Source: CAZCWX01 sp964502465
GTDB lineage: Bacteria > Desulfobacterota > Binatia > Bin18
DNA: 23,055 nucleotides
Reading direction: 5' to 3'
NCBI GenBank assembly: GCA_964502465.1
Contig: CAZCWX010000649.1
Span: 1-23,055 of the forward strand
In this document: positions 22,919 through 23,055 of the stretch, in pieces
How the letters are laid out: each line of letters starts with the position of its first letter
Numbering within the stretch: the stretch's first letter is position 1
Position numbers and translations under genes: made by a program
The notes under the pieces: generated by a model
Databases searched by the model: none
Told to the model about the DNA's origin: nothing
Seen by the model: only the letters and a program-made list of their open reading frames with translations

Positions 22919-23055
22919 TTACCTGTATGCCTCGCAGGAGGGTGTTCCTGGCGCTCCTTCTGACACGCACGGCGGGCACAGCCCATCGATGACTAAACTG
23001 TGGGCGGAGATCGTGTAGCCATTGCGCACCAGGGTGCTGAGATTGATTGCCAACA
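22919..23055 (-). CDS. Fur-family metalloregulator, C-terminal fragment
   Basis: Only the last 44 residues are inside the window; the 5' part lies beyond the right edge. The minus-strand frame reads LAINLSTLVRNGYTISAHSL (residues 1-20), then VIDGLCPPCVSEG, and ends SCEAYR before TAA. The pattern of hydrophobic helix, G-Y/F-x-I-x-x-H-x-L-x-I-x-G-L-C-x-x-C is the dimerisation and metal-site end of Fur, Zur and PerR proteins; His18 and Cys26/Cys29 are probable metal positions. Which metal or stress it senses cannot be told. The fragment is short, so the call rests on one motif. Confidence 0.72.
   Translation of the reverse strand, partial: LAINLSTLVRNGYTISAHSLVIDGLCPPCVSEGAPGTPSCEAYR

Overview
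The window reads as a piece of chromosome from a GC-rich, Gram-negative-type environmental bacterium. It has strong Shine-Dalgarno sites, an apparent lipoprotein signal, periplasmic-type chaperones, and many single-copy catabolic enzymes from large paralogous families (SMP-30, CaiB/BaiF, amidohydrolase, VOC, carotenoid oxygenase, DUF3604). That mix is typical of large-genome soil or host-associated lineages such as Tectomicrobia/Entotheonella, Binatota and relatives. This placement is inference; no marker gene is present. No rRNA, tRNA, CRISPR array, transposase or phage gene was recognised.

Region 1 (1-5626) is a catabolic neighbourhood. It holds the 3' part of an SMP-30/gluconolactonase-like gene, a free-standing SRA-YDG domain protein (a modified-cytosine reader fold), a D-2-hydroxyacid dehydrogenase and an HSD10-type short-chain dehydrogenase. 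A two-module VOC protein follows on the minus strand, divergent from a formyl-CoA-transferase-like CaiB/BaiF enzyme. Region 2 (5740-8044) is a divergent TetR regulator/amidohydrolase pair with interleaved promoters and a pair of inverted operator-like half-sites between them.

Region 3 (8234-13568) is the most interesting block. A secreted PHP-like DUF3604 protein is followed, across a 168-bp MITE-like palindrome, by three overlapping genes: a membrane-anchored parvulin, a paralogue that lost the parvulin domain, and a HupE/UreJ-type membrane protein with a long N-terminal extracytoplasmic domain. The set suggests an uncharacterised envelope system for handling a metal and folding an exported metalloenzyme. 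Region 4 (13753-14769) is a metzincin-type metalloprotease with a C-terminal PPC-like domain but no visible signal peptide.

Region 5 (14830-17078) encodes both subunits of adenosylcobalamin-dependent ethanolamine ammonia-lyase (eutB-eutC, minus strand), with a good sigma-70-type promoter and no other eut gene in view. Region 6 (17283-20490) is a YfbK-like VWA lipoprotein followed by an ECF-type sigma factor and a membrane protein that is probably its regulator. Region 7 (20659-22800) has a carotenoid-cleavage-oxygenase family enzyme and a VOC-family protein. The window ends with the C-terminal 44 residues of a Fur-family regulator on the minus strand. Short palindromic REP-like repeats sit in several intergenic gaps, mostly between convergent genes.
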